A stretch of DNA of 64,000 nucleotides from Actinomadura xylanilytica. Its GTDB lineage: Bacteria; Actinomycetota; Actinomycetes; Streptosporangiales; Streptosporangiaceae. This document shows positions 43,817 to 52,605 of the stretch, piece after piece. Under the pieces are notes generated by a model, which did not search any database, was not told where the DNA came from, and saw only the letters and a program-made list of their open reading frames with translations. Where the stretch lies: assembly GCF_030283145.1 (NCBI RefSeq), contig NZ_JASNWE010000003.1, forward strand, positions 310,001-374,000, given 5' to 3'. Numbering within the stretch: position 1 is the stretch's first letter; every line of letters starts with the position of its first letter. The position numbers were made by a program, and so were the translations under genes.

Positions 43817-44298
43817 GGCGTGTTCTCCTTGCGGTGCGAAGGGGGCCCGCGGACGGGCGGCATCGACATGAAGACCGGACGAGCCCCCCGATTCGTGACA
43901 TCGAGCCCGGCCGGGCCCCGCGTCGCCGCAGCCGCGCCGGGCCGCCCGGCGGCGCATCGCGGCATGGGCCGATTTGGCGACCGGCGGACGCGAGCCGGTG
44001 CGCCCGCCGAGCGGTGTGCGGGGGAAGACACTCCGCCGAAGGTCCCGAATATGATTCGAACCCGGCGTTTATCCCGGGGCTTTCACTAGTTGAATCGTCA
44101 TCTGCGGGCGGGCGGTTGAATCCGCACCTGGGCGGGGGTCCGGAGCCCGCCGAGGTCAAGGATCCTTGGCGTGTTGTCGCGGGGCCCGCCATTGCCGTGG
44201 TCGATACGATGAACGCACCGCATTCACCGCTCTCCCACTTTCCCATTGTCTTCATCTATTCGGGCTTTTGTGCGCCCGGCCGGGACGGTAATTCCAAT
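43817..44298. other. 482-base intergenic region with two dyads
   Basis: No gene is visible in this divergent spacer. It includes CGAAT-ATG-ATTCG (44046-44058) and the perfect 12-base palindrome CAAGGATCCTTG (44157-44168), plus GTTGAAT-containing AT-rich patches near 44090-44125 and 44250-44270 that probably hold promoters for qcrB-type and SDR genes. Confidence 0.5.
44157..44168. promoter_or_regulatory. 12-base palindrome CAAGGATCCTTG
   Basis: A perfect palindrome 131 bases before the SDR start, in the intergenic region. Possibly a binding site of a dimeric regulator; it contains BamHI-like GGATCC and may also be chance. Confidence 0.25.
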
Positions 44299-45354
44299 AT
44301 GAGCACCATTCTTCTCACCGGCGCGTCCGGCGTGGTCGGCGGCGCCCTGCTGCCGCGGCTGCGCGGCCACCGGGTCATCGCGCTGACGCGGCGCAGGGCC
44401 GTGTCCGGCGTCTCGCTGCGCGGGGACGTCTCGGCGCCGGGGCTCGGTCTCGGCGGCGCCGAGCACCGCGGCCTGCTGGGCGAGGTCGACACCGTCGTGC
44501 ACTGCGCGGCCGTCACCGACTTCGGCGTCGGCGCGGAGCGCACCAACGAGGTCAACGTGCTCGGCACCGAGCGGATCCTGGAGTTCACCGCCGCCGCGGG
44601 CGCCCGGCTGGTGTACCTGTCCACCGCCTTCGTCACGCGCGAGCGGGAGGCCGCGGACGCGGCGTCGCCGCTCGCCTACGTCGCCTCCAAGATCGCGGCG
44701 GAGGAGCAGGTGCGGGCGGCGGGGCTGCCCACCGCGATCGTCCGCCCGTCGGTGGTGATCGGCGATTCGGTCACCGGCGCGCTGGCGCCGATCCAGGGGT
44801 TCTACGCCTTCCTGCGCTCGGTCCTGCGCGACCAGGTGCGCGGGGTGGTGCCGTGCGGGCCGGGCGACCGGGTCGACTTCGTCCCGAGCGACGTGGTCGC
44901 GGGCGCGCTGGCGGCGCTGGTCGATCTGGCGGCGACCGGCGAGTTCTGGCTGACCAGCGGGGAGCACGCGCCGACGGCGCAGCGCCTGTTCGAGCTGGCC
45001 GAGCACGCGGCGGCGCGCGGCGGGCGGCGGCTGGCCCCGGTGCGGCTGGCCTCCACCCGGACGGCCCGGCGGCTCGCGGGGGCGGCCCGGCCCGGCGGGG
45101 CCGCCGGGGACCTGCACGGCCGGCTGGCCGAGCTGCTCGGACTCGCGGTGATGTTCGACGGGGCCGCGCCGTTCCCCACCTCACTTGGAACGATCCAAGG
45201 AGGCCCGCCCGCGCCCAGCACCGAGAGCGTCGAGGCCGCCTTCCTGGCGGCCCTGGACTACATCTCCCGCGAGCACGTCCGGCCCGTTCGCGGCCCGAGG
45301 CCGCCCGCACCCCGGGCCGCCCTCGCCGGCCGGACCCCGGTCGCACCCGGCTGA
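44299..45354 (+). CDS. SDR/NAD(P)-dependent epimerase-like (male-sterility type) protein
   Basis: A 351-residue extended SDR: 'LLTGASGVVGGALLPRLRGH' nucleotide loop, 'VHCAAVTDFGVGAERTNEVNVLGTERILE' and the catalytic 'SPLAYVASKIAAEEQV' (YxxxK). 'TAIVRPSVVIGDSVTGALAPIQGFYAFLR' is reminiscent of the fatty-acyl-CoA-reductase-like NAD_binding_4 group. The C-terminus is Ala/Arg/Pro-rich. ATG 44299 has a weak ribosome-binding site. Its substrate is unknown. A hairpin follows at 45371. Confidence 0.83.
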   Translation: MSTILLTGASGVVGGALLPRLRGHRVIALTRRRAVSGVSLRGDVSAPGLGLGGAEHRGLLGEVDTVVHCAAVTDFGVGAERTNEVNVLGTERILEFTAAAGARLVYLSTAFVTREREAADAASPLAYVASKIAAEEQVRAAGLPTAIVRPSVVIGDSVTGALAPIQGFYAFLRSVLRDQVRGVVPCGPGDRVDFVPSDVVAGALAALVDLAATGEFWLTSGEHAPTAQRLFELAEHAAARGGRRLAPVRLASTRTARRLAGAARPGGAAGDLHGRLAELLGLAVMFDGAAPFPTSLGTIQGGPPAPSTESVEAAFLAALDYISREHVRPVRGPRPPAPRAALAGRTPVAPG

Positions 45355-45370
45355 CGCACCGGCCTGCCGG

Positions 45371-45407
45371 AGGCCGGCGGTCCTCGTTCCCACGAGGCCG
45401 CCGGCCT
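45371..45407 (+). terminator. Hairpin after the SDR gene
   Basis: AGGCCGGCGG(T)CCTCG pairs with CGAGGCCGCCGGCCT around the TTCCCA loop; 15 pairs with one bulged T, followed by TTCG, 17 bases downstream of the stop. A likely terminator. Confidence 0.6.
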
Positions 45408-45551
45408 TCGTGCTGCCGGGACGATCCCGTCCGCGCCGGGCGCCGCGCGCGGCCATTGCGATCCGCATACCTGCCCGGGTGCCTCCCTAGAGACTGCCCG
45501 GGGAATCTAGCTGGTTCATGCATATTCGGCCGGATGTCGGGGGGCGCGGCT

Positions 45552-45626
45552 ATGGGGGACTTTGGGGCGGACGACGCGGCGGCACACCGGCGAGGGGCCC
45601 CGGGCGCGCACAGCGTGGGGGCGTGA
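45552..45626 (+). CDS. Possible 24-residue peptide coupled to the MreB-like gene
   Basis: ATG 45552 to TGA 45626, with GGGGGGCGCGGCT upstream, reads MGDFGADDAAAHRRGAPG... Its TGA overlaps the GTG of the MreB-like gene (GTGA), the layout of a coupled leader. No homology is recognised. It could be only a chance frame. Confidence 0.3.
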   Translation: MGDFGADDAAAHRRGAPGAHSVGA

Positions 45627-46705
45627 GCATGTGGGAGTACTCATGCCGCGACACCGCCGTCGACCTGGGCAGCACGACCGTGCGGATGCACGTCCGGGGC
45701 CGGGGTGTGGTCGCCCGCGAGCCGTCGGTCCTGGCGCGGTCGCGCAGTAGCGGCCGGATCCTGGCGCTCGGGTCGTCCGCCCAGGAGCTGGCCGGCCTCA
45801 CCGACGAGGTGTCCCTGATCGAGCCGATCCGCGACGGCGCGCCCGCCGAGCCGGACGAGACCGAGTACCTGCTGCGGCACCTGGTCCGGACGCACCACCG
45901 GCGCCGCTACACCGCCCGGCCGCGGATGGTGGTGGCGGTCCCGAGCGACCTCACCCCGCTCCAGTACGAGGCGGTGGAGTCGGCCGCCTACCAGGCGGGC
46001 GCCCGGCAGCTCGAACTGGTTCCGACGCCGCTCGCCGCGGCAGCCGGCAGCGGGCCGGCCGGCACGGGCGCCGACGTGATGATCGTCGCCGACATCGGCG
46101 CCGACATCACCGACATCGGGATCATCGCCTTCGGCGGCCTGGTCAGCTCGCACATGGCCAGGATCGGCGGGGCCGCGCTGGACCGCGCGATCGTCGCCCA
46201 CGTCCGGCGCGAGCACGAGGTGCTGCTGTCCCGCGCCGCGGCGGAGGCGGCCAAGCTGGCGGTCGGGAGCGTGGCGCCGCGCGGGCGGCAGCGGACCCGG
46301 CAGGCCATGGTGCACGGCCGCGACCTGGCCACCGGGCTGCCCCGCCCGGTGGTGCTGACCGCCGCGGAGATCAACCGGGCGATCGCCGGCGCGATCGCCG
46401 CCATGGTGGACGCGATCCGGATCGGGATCGGCCGCTGCTCGCCGGAGATCTCCGGCGACCTGATGAGCTCGGGCCTCACCCTCACCGGCGCCGCGGCGCG
46501 GCTGCCCGGACTGGACCGGCTGATCGGCACGGAGACCGGGCTGCGGACGCGGGTCGGGGAGGACGCCGCCGACGCGGCCGTGCTCGGCGCGGCCGAGTTC
46601 CTGCGGCACGGCGTCCCGCGCGGCGGGCGGTTCCCGCTGCGCAAGGCGCGCGACGGGGTCTCGATCGGCGTGTGGCCGACGCGGAGATGCCAGCCCCTCA
46701 CCTGA
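45623..46705 (+). CDS. MreB-like actin-family protein
   Basis: A 360-residue actin-fold ATPase. 'AVDLGSTTVRMHVRGRG' is the phosphate-1 motif, 'VADIGADITDIGIIAFGGLV' the second, and 'LTLTGAAARLPGLDRLIGTETGLRTRV' the adenosine motif. 'ASLTDEVSLIEPIRDGAP'-type sequence resembles the conserved MreB 'PLKDGVI' region. Start GTG 45623 or ATG 45629; a longer frame begins at 45518. No mreC, mreD or PBP2 genes lie nearby, so it is an extra MreB/Mbl paralogue, as in sporulating actinomycetes. Confidence 0.82.
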   Translation: MSMWEYSCRDTAVDLGSTTVRMHVRGRGVVAREPSVLARSRSSGRILALGSSAQELAGLTDEVSLIEPIRDGAPAEPDETEYLLRHLVRTHHRRRYTARPRMVVAVPSDLTPLQYEAVESAAYQAGARQLELVPTPLAAAAGSGPAGTGADVMIVADIGADITDIGIIAFGGLVSSHMARIGGAALDRAIVAHVRREHEVLLSRAAAEAAKLAVGSVAPRGRQRTRQAMVHGRDLATGLPRPVVLTAAEINRAIAGAIAAMVDAIRIGIGRCSPEISGDLMSSGLTLTGAAARLPGLDRLIGTETGLRTRVGEDAADAAVLGAAEFLRHGVPRGGRFPLRKARDGVSIGVWPTRRCQPLT

Positions 46706-46830
46706 TCTCGGAGCCGCGGGGCGGCGGCGCGACGCGGTGGGGTGACGGCGGCGGGTGCTGGTGGGAGGGCTCGTCCGAGCTTCTTTGATCTTGGGCGGAA
46801 TGTCGGCGATGTTCGCTAGGCTCTCGCGTG

Positions 46831-46906
46831 GCGAGACCGTAGCGCAGAGGTCGTCGCGCCCAAGCTGCGAGCCGGAGGACGTCGGTTCGAATCCGACCGG
46901 TCCCGC
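46831..46906 (+). ncRNA. tRNA-like element without a foldable anticodon arm
   Basis: GCGAGACCG pairs with CGGTCCCGC (nine bases, one A-C mismatch). The D arm GCGC, loop AGAGGTCGTC, GCGC is good. The T arm GTCGG-TTCGAAT-CCGAC is perfect. Only 21 bases separate the D and T arms, against about 23 in ordinary tRNAs, and no five-pair anticodon stem can be made from them; the best is a 3-pair GCT/AGC or TCGC/GCGA alternative. A TAGGCT -10-like box lies at 46817-46822. It ends 20 bases before the SDR-LRR-MoxR operon. Confidence 0.5.
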
Positions 46907-46926
46907 CCCGATCCGTGAGGAGTGCC

Positions 46927-48366
46927 GTGCCGACCACCCCCGCCCCGGTCGAGACGCCGGAGGAGGAGGCGGCCGTCCCCGACCCGGCCGAGCTCGCCGC
47001 GTGCCTGCGGGTGCTGGAGCGGGCCCGCGCGACCGACCCGGACGACCCGCGCTGGCAGCCCGTGCACCGGGCCGCGTCGCAGGTGCACCGGGCGGGCAAG
47101 AAGGCCCGCAAGGCGTCCCGCGACGCCGAGCGCCGGCGCAGTGATCTGGACGCGCTCGCGTCCGCCACCCGGTTCCGGGAGCAGAATCCCGAGGCCGGGA
47201 CCGGCGGGCCGCGCGAGATCAGCGAGCCGGGCGGCGATGGCGGCGCGTCAGGGCGGGTGCTGGCCGCGTCCCGGCGCTGCTACGTGTGCAAGGCCCCCTA
47301 CCGGGATGTGCACGCCGACTACCACCTGCTCTGCCCCGAATGCGCCGCCGAGAACACGGCGCGCCGGCACGCGCGCTGCGACCTGCGCGGGCGGCGCGCG
47401 ATCGTGACCGGCGGCCGGGTGAAGATCGGCTTCCAGGTCGCGCTGAAGATGCTGCGCGACGGCGCGGAAGTGCTGGTCACGACCCGGTTCCCGCGCGACG
47501 CGGCGCGCCGTTACGCGGCCGTCCCCGACGCGGCGGACTGGCTCGGCCGGCTGCACGTCCACGGCGTCGACCTGCTCGACCTGCCCGGGGTCGCCGGGAT
47601 GCTGGAGGCGGTGCACGAGCGGTTCGACCACCTCGACATCCTGGTCAACAACGCGGCGCAGACCATCCGGCGGCCCGCCGCGTACCACCGGGAGGTCCGC
47701 GCGGCCGAGTCCGAGGCGCTGGCGGGGGCCGCGGCGGCGATCGACGTCGCCGAGGGCGGCCGGGCCGTCCTGGAGGCCGGGATGGCCGCCGATCCGGCCG
47801 TGGTCGCGGTGCGGGACGGCGCGGCCGAGGCGCTGTTCCCCGCCGGGCGCACCGACGAGACCGGCCAGCCGCTGGACCTGCGCGACCGCAACAGCTGGAC
47901 CCTGCGGCTGCACGAGGTCGACCCGGCCGAGTGGCTGGAGGTGCAGATGGTGAACGCGTTCGCCCCGTTCCTGCTCACCGCGCGGCTGCGCGGCCTGCTG
48001 GAGTCGGCGCCCTCGCCCGACCGGTACGTGGTGCAGGTCTCGGCGATGGAGGGCAGCTTCTCCCGCGAGGGCAAGACGGTGCGGCATCCGCACACCAACA
48101 TGGCCAAGGCGTCGCTCAACATGCTGACCCGCACCGCCGCCGCCGACTACGCGGCCTCGGGCGTCCACATGAACAGCGTGGACACCGGCTGGGTCACCGA
48201 CGAGCGCCCGCACCCCGGCAAGCTCGCGCAGCGGGAGGCCGGGTTCCGGCCCCCGCTGGACGTCATCGACGGCGCCGCCCGGGTGTACGACCCGATCGTG
48301 CGCGGCCTCGGCGGCGAGCGGATGTCCGGACTGTTCTTGAAGGACTACCGACCGGTGGAATGGTGA
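46927..48366 (+). CDS. SDR-fold protein with N-terminal zinc ribbon, altered active site
   Basis: A 479-residue protein. Residues about 1-115 are an acidic helical region. A zinc ribbon follows at about 118-145 ('RCYVCKAPY' and 'LLCPECAAEN'), and then the SDR domain (about 155-475). The nucleotide motif is 'VTGGRVKIGFQVALK' rather than TGxxxGIG, and NNAA takes the place of NNAG. Between it and 'VQVSAMEGSFS' lies a long insertion of about 85 residues. At the YxxxK position the sequence is 'TNMAKAS', so the catalytic Tyr is Thr. GTG 46927 has TGAGGAG upstream. Founder gene of the overlapped operon; a binding or scaffold role is as likely as catalysis. Confidence 0.78.
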   Translation: MPTTPAPVETPEEEAAVPDPAELAACLRVLERARATDPDDPRWQPVHRAASQVHRAGKKARKASRDAERRRSDLDALASATRFREQNPEAGTGGPREISEPGGDGGASGRVLAASRRCYVCKAPYRDVHADYHLLCPECAAENTARRHARCDLRGRRAIVTGGRVKIGFQVALKMLRDGAEVLVTTRFPRDAARRYAAVPDAADWLGRLHVHGVDLLDLPGVAGMLEAVHERFDHLDILVNNAAQTIRRPAAYHREVRAAESEALAGAAAAIDVAEGGRAVLEAGMAADPAVVAVRDGAAEALFPAGRTDETGQPLDLRDRNSWTLRLHEVDPAEWLEVQMVNAFAPFLLTARLRGLLESAPSPDRYVVQVSAMEGSFSREGKTVRHPHTNMAKASLNMLTRTAAADYAASGVHMNSVDTGWVTDERPHPGKLAQREAGFRPPLDVIDGAARVYDPIVRGLGGERMSGLFLKDYRPVEW

Positions 48367-49526
48367 GCATGGAACCCACGCCCGTACGCTGCCCGGCGAT
48401 CGAGCACCCCGACGTGCCGCTCGCCGACCCGGCCGCGCTCGACCCGCTGCTGGCGCGGCTGGCGGCGCCGGCACCCGTGACGGCCGACGCGACGTTCCCG
48501 CTCGGGACGCTGCGCGCCGACGGGCGGGTCGACCTGTGCAAGCAGGGTCTCGGTGCGGAGGGGGTGGCCCGGGTGGTGCCCGCAGCCACCGCGTCCCCGC
48601 ACGCGGCGCACCTGCTGCTCGGCACCAACGCGATGGGCGGCGCCGGGGCGCGGACGGTCGCCGCGGCGCTGGAGCCCGGCCACGGCCTGGAGACCCTGTA
48701 CCTCGGCTGCAACCGGATCGACGCCGACGGGGCCGCCGCGCTCGCCGGGCCGCTGGCCTCGGACGGCACCGTCCGCGCGCTGTGGCTCAAGCGCAACCCG
48801 GTGGGCGACGACGGGGCCCGCGCGCTCGCGGCGATGCTGCGCGCCAACACCGCGCTCCGCACGCTCGACCTGGTCAACACGGGGCTCGGCCTCGACGGCC
48901 TGCGCGCGCTGCTGGACGCCCTGACGCGGCGGGACCGTCCGCTCGAGCGGCTGTTCCTCGGCGGCAACGGGCTCGGTCCCGAGGCCGCCGACCTGCTGTC
49001 CGCGCTGATCCGTGACGCGGGCGTGCGCGAGCTGTACCTGCCCGCGAACCACCTCGGCGACGAGGGCGTGGCCGTCCTCGCCTCGGCGATCGGCACGGGG
49101 TCGGGGTCCGGGGCCGATGGGGGCGTCGGGCCCGTCCGGCTCGGCCTGGGCGGCAACGGCCTCGGCCCGGCCGGGGCGCGGGCGCTCGCCGGGGCGCTGG
49201 CCGGGATCGAGGCGCTCGACCTGGGCCGTCCGCCGTCGGAGCGGGCCCTCGGGGCGCCGCCCAACGCCACCGGCGACGACGGGGCGGCGGCGCTGGCCGA
49301 GGCGCTGCCCGGCAGCCCGCTGCGCCGCCTCGAGCTGCGGCACACCGGCCTCACCGGCCGGGGCGCCAAGACGCTGCTGGCCGGGGTCGCCGCCGACACG
49401 CGGCTGGAGTACGTGGGGCTCGGCCCGGGGGTGCCGCGCAAGGTCAAGCGGGCCTTCGCGCCGCGGCTGCGCCCCGCCGCCGGAACCCACCCCGACCTGC
49501 ACGCGATCTCCAGCGTCTACCGGTGA
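48363..49526 (+). CDS. Leucine-rich-repeat (ribonuclease-inhibitor type) protein
   Basis: A 387-residue protein. A short N-terminal segment (1-70) is followed by about eight RI-type LRRs of about 28 residues (for example 'LYLGCNRIDADGAAALAGPL', 'LWLKRNPVGDDGARALAAML', 'LFLGGNGLGPEAADLLSAL'). No signal peptide, so it is cytosolic. GTG 48363 overlaps the SDR stop by 4 bases, and its own stop overlaps the ankyrin gene. Such curved repeats usually bind proteins. No enzyme domain is visible. Confidence 0.85.
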   Translation: MSMEPTPVRCPAIEHPDVPLADPAALDPLLARLAAPAPVTADATFPLGTLRADGRVDLCKQGLGAEGVARVVPAATASPHAAHLLLGTNAMGGAGARTVAAALEPGHGLETLYLGCNRIDADGAAALAGPLASDGTVRALWLKRNPVGDDGARALAAMLRANTALRTLDLVNTGLGLDGLRALLDALTRRDRPLERLFLGGNGLGPEAADLLSALIRDAGVRELYLPANHLGDEGVAVLASAIGTGSGSGADGGVGPVRLGLGGNGLGPAGARALAGALAGIEALDLGRPPSERALGAPPNATGDDGAAALAEALPGSPLRRLELRHTGLTGRGAKTLLAGVAADTRLEYVGLGPGVPRKVKRAFAPRLRPAAGTHPDLHAISSVYR

Positions 49527-51373
49527 CCGCGGGCACGAACCCGGTGACCGCGGGCACCAACTGGGCGGCCTTCAACACGGCGGGCACGAACTGGGCGGCG
49601 TTCGTCACCGATGAGCTGTCGGACTGGGAGCGGATCCGCCGCTACGCCGTGCCGCGCCGGATGATCGAGCTGGCCACCGCGCGGCGGGCGGCGGGCGACT
49701 GGCGGGGCGCCTGCACGGCGGCGAACATCGACGTCGCCTTCGACGTCCACGCCGTCGCCCGCGAGCACGGCGCCCAGGTCGCCGAACGGCTGAGCACCGA
49801 CCTGCTCCACCTCGCGCCGGACCTGCTGCGCTGGCACCTGCCGAGGGCGCTGAACGGCCGGACGACCCTCGGTCCCGGGCTGGCCCTCGTCCTCGCCGAC
49901 TACGACGAGCCCGGCGAAGGCGGGCCGGGCGCGGGCGGGCCGGGCGCGGGCGGGCCGGGCGCGGCGCGACCCGGGCCGGCCGTCCTCCAGGTGCTCACGC
50001 CCATCGGGGTGGACGGGCACCAGCGGCTGGTCCTCCGGTTCGGCGACACGGGGGCCGACGAGCAGCGGGCCAATCCGGACGCCCGCACAACGCTCGACTG
50101 GACCTCCGCGCGGGCCCGGTGGGACGTCCGGCGGACCGGGGAGCTGCTCGCGGCCTGCGGCGGTGACGGGCGGGCACCGTTCTTCCAGGCCGACGGCACC
50201 CCGCTCACCGCCGCCGAGCTCCCGTCCGCCGCCCCCGGGCCCGGCGACGCCACGGCGCTCACCGAGTGGGTCGCCCTGCTCCACCAGCGCGGCGACCTCG
50301 CCGCGGCCTTCGACGTCCTCGGTTTCGACCTGCCGCCGTCCGCCGACGGGACACCCGCCGAGCCGCCGCACGAACTGTGGGGTCTGCTGCGCAAGGCGAA
50401 CCTGGCCGTCGTCGCCCGCGAGGCCGCCCGGCTGGCGGACCTCAAGGGCGCGGACAGCGTGCAGGCCACGTTCGCCCGGCGCCGACGGCTGATCTTCGAG
50501 ACCGGTTCGGGTACGCGGCGTCCGCGCGTCCGGCCCCTCTCCGGAGGCCCCCCGCACCGCGACTGGCCCGCGCTGGCCGACCACCACTGCGCCCGGCTCC
50601 CCGACCTCGAACTGCTGCGCGCGGGCCGGATCACCCCGGAGCGGCTGCACCCGCTGGTCCGCGCGGCGCTGTTCCCCGGGCGGCCGGCGGCCGAGGGGCC
50701 GGTCGGCCCGCCTGGTCCTGAGGCCCCCAGGTCTGTGCGGGTCCGCTGCCAGGGCCGCGGGTGGCACGAGATGCGGTTCCGTGGCGGCACCCTGACCATG
50801 CCGCACACCGATGAGGAGCGGGAGCGCGAACTCGCGCTGCTGGCGTTCGGCGGCGCCCTGTCCGGATGCTTCGGCGCCCACCGGGCCTGGACGTCCGGTC
50901 GGGGCAGGCTACCCAAGGCGCTGCTCGCGCAGCGGCGGGAGCTGTTCCAGCGGGCGCAGCACGGCGACACGGCCGGAGTCCTGTGGCTGCTGGACGCCGG
51001 GGTCGATCCGAGCGTCCGCAACGGCCGCAGGCAGACCCTGCTGCACCTCCTGCACCTGGTCGACCACGAAGAGCTGCTGCCCAGGCTGCTGAAGGCCGGG
51101 CTCGGCCTGGAGGACCTGGACCACCGCGCGTGCACGCCGCTGCACTCGGCCGTGGGCTCCCGCGGCTCCCCCGCCCTGGTCCGCGCGCTGCTGGCGGCCG
51201 GGGCGCGGATCGACGCGGTCGACGACAACGGCGCCTCGATCAACAACATGATCCACGCCTTCCGCCGGAAGGACCTCGACTTCCTCAAGGAGCGGATCGA
51301 CCGGGAGCACCCCGGCATCGGCGTCGAGGACTGGGACTATTACGACGTGGACTGGGAGGACGACCAAGAGTGA
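49523..51373 (+). CDS. Ankyrin-repeat protein with N-terminal unknown region
   Basis: A 616-residue protein. The N-terminus is a degenerate TAGTNWAAF repeat; residues about 30-450 are not recognisable to me. A Gly/Pro linker at about 132-152 (15-base DNA repeat) interrupts it. The C-terminal part (about 475-585) has three or so ankyrin-like units ('LFQRAQHGDTAGVLWLLDAGVDPSVRN', 'CTPLHSAVGSRGSPALVRALLAAGARIDAVDD'), and the end is acidic. Coupled at both ends by GTGA overlaps. A protein-protein interaction role in the operon's complex is likely. Confidence 0.75.
   Translation: MTAGTNPVTAGTNWAAFNTAGTNWAAFVTDELSDWERIRRYAVPRRMIELATARRAAGDWRGACTAANIDVAFDVHAVAREHGAQVAERLSTDLLHLAPDLLRWHLPRALNGRTTLGPGLALVLADYDEPGEGGPGAGGPGAGGPGAARPGPAVLQVLTPIGVDGHQRLVLRFGDTGADEQRANPDARTTLDWTSARARWDVRRTGELLAACGGDGRAPFFQADGTPLTAAELPSAAPGPGDATALTEWVALLHQRGDLAAAFDVLGFDLPPSADGTPAEPPHELWGLLRKANLAVVAREAARLADLKGADSVQATFARRRRLIFETGSGTRRPRVRPLSGGPPHRDWPALADHHCARLPDLELLRAGRITPERLHPLVRAALFPGRPAAEGPVGPPGPEAPRSVRVRCQGRGWHEMRFRGGTLTMPHTDEERERELALLAFGGALSGCFGAHRAWTSGRGRLPKALLAQRRELFQRAQHGDTAGVLWLLDAGVDPSVRNGRRQTLLHLLHLVDHEELLPRLLKAGLGLEDLDHRACTPLHSAVGSRGSPALVRALLAAGARIDAVDDNGASINNMIHAFRRKDLDFLKERIDREHPGIGVEDWDYYDVDWEDDQE
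49921..49965. repeat. Three 15-base repeats (Gly/Pro/Ala linker)
   Basis: CGGGCCGGGCGCGGG occurs twice exactly and a third time with one final-base change, encoding a GPGAG linker in the ankyrin protein. Confidence 0.75.
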
Positions 51374-52605
51374 GCGCCGATCTCGAGGCCGCGCAGGCGC
51401 CGCCGGCGGCACCGTCCGCGCCGCCGCCGCCCGATCTGCTGGCCGCGGCCGACGACCTGAACCGGCGGACCCGGGCCTGGCGGACCGAGCCGGCCCGCAG
51501 CCCCCAGCTCGAGGCACTCGCGCTGGCGGTGGCGGCCAACATCCCCGTCCTGCTGTGGGGTGAGCCGGGCATCGGCAAGTCGGCGGGCCTGGAACGGCTC
51601 GCCGCCGGGCTCGGGGTGCCGCTGGAGACCGTCATCGCCAGCGTGCACGAGCCGTCCGACTTCGCCGGGCTGCCGGTCATCGGGGACGACCCGGCGGCGA
51701 CCGGGGTGCCGATGGCGCCGCCCGACTGGGCGGTGCGGCTGGCCCGGTCCGGGCGCGGGATGGTCTTCTTCGACGAGCTGTCGTCGGCGCCGCCCGCGGT
51801 GCAGGCGGCGCTGCTCAGGGTGGTGCTGGAGCGGCGGGTCGGCAGCCTGACGCTGCCCGAGCCGGTCCGGGTCGTCGCCGCCGCGAACCCGCCGGCGAGC
51901 GCCGCCGACGGCTGGCATCTCAGCCCCCCGCTGGCCAACCGGTTCGTCCACCTGCACTGGACGCACCAGTCCCGGACGGTCGCGCGCGGCATGGCCGGCA
52001 CCTGGCCGGAGCTGACGGTCCCGGTGGTCGACCCGGGCAAGGTGGCCTCGTCGGTCGCCCGCGCCCGCGGCACGGTGTCGGGGTTCCTCACCGCGCGGCC
52101 GGGCCTGGCGCACCACCTGCCGGCCGACGCCGAGGCGCGGGGCGGCGCGTGGCCGTCGCCGCGCAGCTGGGAGATGGCGCTCCGGCTGCTGGCGACCGGG
52201 TACGCGACCGGCGCGAGCGGCGAGGCGCTGTCGTCGGCGCTGATCGGCGCGATCGGGGACGGCGCCGGAATGGAGCTGCTCGCCTACCTGGAGGAGCTCG
52301 ACCTGCCCGATCCCGACCGGGTGCTGGCCAACCCCGACGCGTTCGCGCTGCCGGAGCGCGGCGACCGGCAGCTGGCGTTCCTGACCTCGGTGGTCGCCTC
52401 GGTCCAGGGCGAGCCGACCCGCCGCCGCTGGGAGGCGGGCTGGACGGTGCTCGCCAAGGCCGTCGACGCGGGCGTGCCCGACGTCGCGGCCCGCGCCGCC
52501 GCCGACCTGGCGGTGCTGCGCGACACCGACTGGCCCGTGCCGAGCGGGATCGACGGGTTCGTGGACCTGCTGCGGCTGTCCGGGGCGCTGCCCGGCGGCG
52601 GGTGA
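51370..52605 (+). CDS. MoxR-type AAA ATPase
   Basis: A 411-residue AAA+ protein. Walker A 'LLWGEPGIGKSAGLE' near residue 62, 'MVFFDELSSAPPAVQAALLRVVLERR' with Walker B near 130, and 'VVAAANPP' sensor 1 near 172. The C-terminal lid is at about 285-400. It is classed with MoxR/RavA-like chaperone ATPases that work with vWA proteins. The next gene is exactly such a vWA protein, overlapped by 4 bases. Likely uses ATP to remodel or activate the vWA partner or its clients. Confidence 0.86.
   Translation: MSADLEAAQAPPAAPSAPPPPDLLAAADDLNRRTRAWRTEPARSPQLEALALAVAANIPVLLWGEPGIGKSAGLERLAAGLGVPLETVIASVHEPSDFAGLPVIGDDPAATGVPMAPPDWAVRLARSGRGMVFFDELSSAPPAVQAALLRVVLERRVGSLTLPEPVRVVAAANPPASAADGWHLSPPLANRFVHLHWTHQSRTVARGMAGTWPELTVPVVDPGKVASSVARARGTVSGFLTARPGLAHHLPADAEARGGAWPSPRSWEMALRLLATGYATGASGEALSSALIGAIGDGAGMELLAYLEELDLPDPDRVLANPDAFALPERGDRQLAFLTSVVASVQGEPTRRRWEAGWTVLAKAVDAGVPDVAARAAADLAVLRDTDWPVPSGIDGFVDLLRLSGALPGGG

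Noticed and set aside
44157..44168. CAAGGATCCTTG as a restriction-related or mobile element end
   Set aside because: No target-site duplication or coding sequence of a mobile element is nearby; kept only as a weak operator candidate.
46698..47168. Minus-strand open frame across the tRNA-like element
   Set aside because: It reads over the conserved structured RNA, and its sequence is of the kind often mis-annotated opposite tRNA-like DNA; no ribosome-binding site or domain.
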